NCBI GenBank assembly: GCA_947565865.1
Contig: CANOHT010000011.1
Span: forward strand, 11,561 to 75,560
Length of the DNA: 64,000 bases
DNA from: an uncultured Clostridia bacterium
GTDB lineage: Bacteria; Bacillota; Clostridia; Christensenellales; Aristaeellaceae
Direction: 5' to 3'
Below are positions 61,369 to 64,000 of the stretch, in pieces; position 1 is the first letter of the stretch; every line of letters starts with the position of its first letter. Position numbers and translations under genes: made by a program. The notes below the pieces were generated by a model that was given only the letters and a program-made list of their open reading frames with translations, was not told where the DNA came from and ran no database searches.

Positions 61369-62396
61369 AAAAGCAGCGCGCGCAAAGGCAGCCCAAGAGC
61401 CTCAACATCCGGCTGCTGTTCATTCTGGTCACCATGGCGGAAATTCTGGTCACCCTGATGGTTGCCTCTTCGCTGGCGGGGCTGTTCACCTGGCTGGTGG
61501 GCACGGACATCCAGGTTTCCCCCCTTTTGTGGCTGATTATTTTCAGCTTCGCCATCGGCGTGGCCATGTCCGTCACGGTGAACATTTATCTCCTGCGGCC
61601 TATTGTCCGGCTGAACCGGGCCATGAAGCAGGTGGCGGAAGGCGACTTCACCCAGCAGCTGGAAACCCGCAGCCGCGTCACGGAAATCCGGGACAGCTAT
61701 CACTCCTTCAACCGCATGGTCCAGGCGCTGAACGCCACCGAGACGCTGCAAAGCGATTTTGTCTCCAATGTATCCCACGAGTTCAAGACGCCCATCAACG
61801 CCATCGAGGGCTACGCCATGCTGCTCCAGGGCAGCGCCAGCCCTGAGGAGCAGGTCGGCTATATCAGCCGGATTCTGCTCAATACCCGGCGTCTGTCCAC
61901 CCTGGTGGGCAATATCCTGCTGCTGTCCAAAGTGGATAACCATGCCATCGCCACCGGCCAGACCACCTATCGTCTGGACGAGCAGATCCGCCAATCCGTG
62001 GTGCTGCTGGAGTCCAAGTGGACGGCCAAGGACATCGACCTGGACGTGGATTTGGAGGAAGTCGAATACCAGGGCCAGGAAGCCATGATGCTGCACGTCT
62101 GGAACAACCTGATCGACAACGCCATCAAGTTCAATCCCCCGGGCGGTCTGCTGCGCATCCGGCTGACCCGGGAGGACCGGCGGATTATATGCACCGTGGC
62201 GGACGGCGGCCCCGGCATTCCTGAGGAAGCCCAGCCCTTTATTTTCAACAAATTCTACCAGTCTGACAGTTCCCACCGCCAGGAAGGCAACGGCCTGGGG
62301 CTGGCGCTTATCAAGCGCATCCTGGATCAGTGCGGCGGCAGCATCGGCGTTCGCAACCTTCCGGAGGGCGGATGCTGCTTTACGGTGACGCTGTGA
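61365..62396 (+). CDS. Sensor histidine kinase
   Basis: A 343-residue membrane kinase. Two N-terminal helices (about 17-45 and 55-80) enclose a short extracellular stretch, followed by a HAMP domain (about 78-128) and the dimerisation domain with the phospho-accepting His in VSHEFKTPINAIEGYA (about 141). The HATPase domain has NNLIDNAIKFN (N), ADGGPGIPEE (G1) and GNGLGLALIKRI (G2). The stimulus is unknown; the tiny outer loop suggests membrane or neighbouring-protein sensing. Its ATGA overlap with the regulator marks a coupled pair. Confidence 0.97.
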   Translation: MKKQRAQRQPKSLNIRLLFILVTMAEILVTLMVASSLAGLFTWLVGTDIQVSPLLWLIIFSFAIGVAMSVTVNIYLLRPIVRLNRAMKQVAEGDFTQQLETRSRVTEIRDSYHSFNRMVQALNATETLQSDFVSNVSHEFKTPINAIEGYAMLLQGSASPEEQVGYISRILLNTRRLSTLVGNILLLSKVDNHAIATGQTTYRLDEQIRQSVVLLESKWTAKDIDLDVDLEEVEYQGQEAMMLHVWNNLIDNAIKFNPPGGLLRIRLTREDRRIICTVADGGPGIPEEAQPFIFNKFYQSDSSHRQEGNGLGLALIKRILDQCGGSIGVRNLPEGGCCFTVTL

Positions 62397-62464
62397 AGAC
62401 GAATTTTCAGCCCCGCAGGTTTCCAGGACGATGGAAAGCCCCGGCCCCGCAGGGCCCGAAGGTT

Positions 62465-62519
62465 TCCAAAGGGCGATCGGAAAGCCCTTTGATCGCTTCG
62501 CGGGGCGGAATCCCTGTTT
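62465..62519. repeat. Inverted copy pair of a 55-bp repeat, first copy
   Basis: The reverse complement of this segment (starting CAGGGATTCCGCCCCGC) aligns with 62858-62918 (starting CAGGGATTTCGCCCCGC) over about 55 bp with roughly 80 percent identity by eye. The two are opposite in orientation and enclose the inverted structured repeat copy. Confidence 0.65.
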
Positions 62520-62530
62520 GAATGCAAAAA

Positions 62531-62567
62531 GCCTCGCATGGATGCTTTTCCCTGCAAGGCTCTTTTT
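62531..62567 (+). terminator. Terminator of the two-component operon
   Basis: GCCTCGCATGG (62531-62541) pairs (9 of 11) with CCCTGCAAGGC (62550-62560), followed by TCTTTTT (62561-62567). It lies about 130 nt after the kinase stop codon. Confidence 0.85.
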
Positions 62568-62576
62568 GATAATAGT

Positions 62577-62860
62577 TCTACTTTCTCCACGGAGAAAGTA
62601 GCAAAGAGGTCTGGGGGCCGCCAAAGTTAACCTGCATGAGTGGCGGCCCCCAGGCCCCCCGTGGCATAGCATGTTGCGCGTGGCTATAACCGAGTCACCA
62701 GCTAAGACCGCCTCGCAGGGGCGGTCATCCACCTCCATTGGGGCAAGGATATGTCCAGCAGGCGGCGTAGTTTTCGTCTGGCTTGGCTTTGAGGCGTGGT
62801 TGCACATGGGACTGGCACCGGTGCGGTGGTGTTTTTTCTTTGAGTAATTGCTTGTGCGGC
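62577..62860 (-). repeat. Structured repeat, inverted copy
   Basis: This copy is in opposite orientation to those at 63060-64000. It carries the palindrome TACTTTCTCC-AC-GGAGAAAGTA (62579-62600), the 13-bp stem CTGGGGGCCGCCA/TGGCGGCCCCCAG (62611-62653) and the 7-bp stem GACCGCC/GGCGGTC (62706-62726). No gene of normal codon use is present. Confidence 0.8.
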
Positions 62861-62918
62861 AGGGATTTCGCCCCGCAGGGCGGCCAAAGGGCTTTGCGGT
62901 CGCTCTTTGGAATCCCTC
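62858..62918. repeat. Inverted copy pair of a 55-bp repeat, second copy
   Basis: Partner of 62465-62519, in opposite orientation. It has GC-rich internal pairing. The spacer 62919-63060 after it shows no gene. Confidence 0.6.
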
Positions 62919-63059
62919 GGGCTATATGAGGCCTTTGGAGCATGCAAGGCGGGCCACCCCGCAGGGGCCCTGATGGCTTCGCCAGGTCTGAATGGAAGCC
63001 GATGAAGCCCCCTTAATCGACATAGAAACCACAGATTCCGTTCTCATAACCTATAGGAA

Positions 63060-63390
63060 TCGCGGGTTCCAGTCTTATGTGCAACCGATAAGCCAAACTG
63101 CGCAGACGAGAGCTCCATTGCATGTTGCCTATATGCCTACTCCAATGGAGGTGGATGACCGCCCCTGCGAGGCGGTCTTAGCTGGTGACTCGGTTATAGC
63201 CACGCGCTCCATGCTATGTCACGGGGGGGGGTGGGGAAACGAAGTACCGCGCCGCCAGTAGCGGATGAAGCGGTACGCAGTTCCAATGTGGCACAGAGCG
63301 AGGACAGCGCCTGCGTCCCCGCGACATTGCCGAATGGTGGATCAGCTGCCCATGCAGGTTCAATTTAGCCGCCCCCAATCCTCTTTGGGA
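63060..63390 (+). repeat. Structured repeat, disrupted direct copy
   Basis: This copy has the GACCGCC/GGCGGTC stem (63157-63177) and the right arm of the 13-bp stem (TAGCCGCCCCCAA, 63366-63378), but the left arm is replaced by about 110 bp of unrelated sequence (about 63232-63350). Confidence 0.75.
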
Positions 63391-63681
63391 CTTTCTCCGA
63401 GGAGAAAGTACAACCAAACAAGCTTCGCCGCCCTGCCAAGGGCAAACCCTCCTACACCCCAACGGTTCCAGTCCCATGTGCAATCGGGTTTCAAAACCAA
63501 ACCAGACAGCAGCTTTGCAGTGGATGCCAACTTGCTTACTTCAATGCAGGTGGAACACCGCCCCTGCGAGGCGGTATTAGCTGGTAGCTGTTCATGTCTA
63601 CACACAACATACTATGCCACGGGGGGCCTGGGGGCGGCTACGGTGCATGTTGACTTTAGCCGCCCCCAGACCTCTTTGCTC
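63391..63681 (+). repeat. Structured repeat, direct copy (291 bp unit)
   Basis: The unit runs from the CTTTCTCC hairpin (63390-63409) through GCCCTGCCAAGGGC and the CCGCCCCTGCGAGGCGG stem (63557-63575) to the 13-bp stem CTGGGGGCGGCTA/TAGCCGCCCCCAG (63628-63669). The next copy begins 291 bp later. Confidence 0.85.
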
Positions 63682-63974
63682 CTTTCTCCACGGAGAAAGT
63701 AGGACTAAACAAGCTCCACTGCCCTGCCAAGGGCAAACCCTCCCACACCCCCAACGGTGCCAGTCCCATGTGCAACCGGGTTTCAAAACCAAACCAGACA
63801 GCAGCTTTGCAGCGGATGCCAACTTGCTTGCTTCAATGGAGGTGGAACACCGCCCCTGCGAGGCGGTATTAGCTGGTGACCCGTCTATGGCTACACACAA
63901 CACGCTATGCCACGGGGGGTTTGGGGGCGGCTACGGTGCATGTTGAATTTAGCCGCCCCCAATCCTCTTTGGTA
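63682..63974 (+). repeat. Structured repeat, direct copy (293 bp unit)
   Basis: The same order of elements as the preceding copy. The 13-bp stem here reads TTGGGGGCGGCTA/TAGCCGCCCCCAA (63921-63962). The unit after it begins at 63975 (hairpin 63973-63994) and leaves the window. Confidence 0.85.
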
Positions 63975-64000
63975 CTTTCTCCGAGGAGAAAGTACAACCA

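Noticed and set aside
62992..63946. Small proteins encoded within the structured repeats (for example frames containing PCEAVLAG)
   Set aside because: The peptide follows the conserved DNA stem CCGCCCCTGCGAGGCGG in each copy, frames begin without ribosome sites, and lengths vary between copies.
62577..64000. CRISPR array
   Set aside because: Repeat units are about 292 bp, not 20-40 bp, with no spacers of even length and no cas genes.
1..64000. tRNA, rRNA or riboswitch genes
   Set aside because: No cloverleaf-like segment, rRNA core sequence or known riboswitch core was found on reading the intergenic regions.

Overview
The window looks like chromosomal DNA of a Gram-positive, anaerobic, endospore-forming-lineage member of the Bacillota (class Clostridia; a gut Christensenellales/Aristaeella-like organism would fit). 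By eye the GC content is about 60 percent. Supporting signs are a stand-alone pyruvate formate-lyase and its activase, the sporulation protein YunB, peptidoglycan enzymes without any outer-membrane genes, strong GGAGG ribosome binding sites, and consensus sigma-A promoters. No tRNA, rRNA, CRISPR array or transposase was seen.

Layout. (1) 0.2-8.9 kb: a family-5 peptide-type binding protein, then a sugar-type (Lpl-like) importer operon with its own GntR regulator and an FAD oxidoreductase, fronted by a consensus promoter with two matching palindromes. (2) 9-16.1 kb: pbpA-ftsW-FHA, an M16 peptidase and dnaA, all leftward, then a probable oriC with DnaA boxes. Genes left of it all point left and the first genes right of it point right. 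(3) 16.2-20 kb: a small unknown gene, an orphan ZnuA-like protein and about 2.4 kb of decayed DNA with padR and DUF1700 remnants. (4) 20-36 kb: mostly housekeeping and metabolism (EamA exporter, VanY carboxypeptidase, DUF4080 radical SAM enzyme, RsuA, a methyltransferase, a PatB lyase, a GNAT enzyme with low GC, DUF1015, adenine deaminase, alpha-galactosidase, YunB). (5) 36.4-50.8 kb: a long rightward run: PBP1A, a PD-(D/E)XK nuclease-like protein coupled to a SNF2 ATPase, a pentapeptide protein, nfo, a Nudix-HAD fusion, an L,D-transpeptidase, CvpA and a 1283-residue secreted protein. (6) 50.8-62.4 kb: a tyrosine phosphatase, a class-C-type serine hydrolase, an amidase, a broken oppA-type gene, a NahK-like sugar kinase divergent from a beta-phosphoglucomutase homologue that lacks two catalytic-site aspartates, pflA, pflB and a two-component system. 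(7) 62.4-64 kb: non-coding structured repeats, about 292 bp per unit, in direct and inverted orientation, continuing past the window end.

How the parts fit: cell-wall synthesis and turnover is the largest theme (PbpA, FtsW, FHA, PBP1A, YkuD, VanY, serine hydrolase). The nfo and Nudix-HAD pair forms a DNA-damage/nucleotide-sanitation block. Carbohydrate use is represented by the Lpl-type importer, alpha-galactosidase and NahK-like kinase, with fermentation through PFL. The most unusual items are the structured repeats with compensated base changes, the two-site-substituted phosphoglucomutase homologue next to the sugar kinase, the nuclease-SNF2-pentapeptide block, and the actinobacterial-looking FHA-FtsW-PBP cluster beside the origin.
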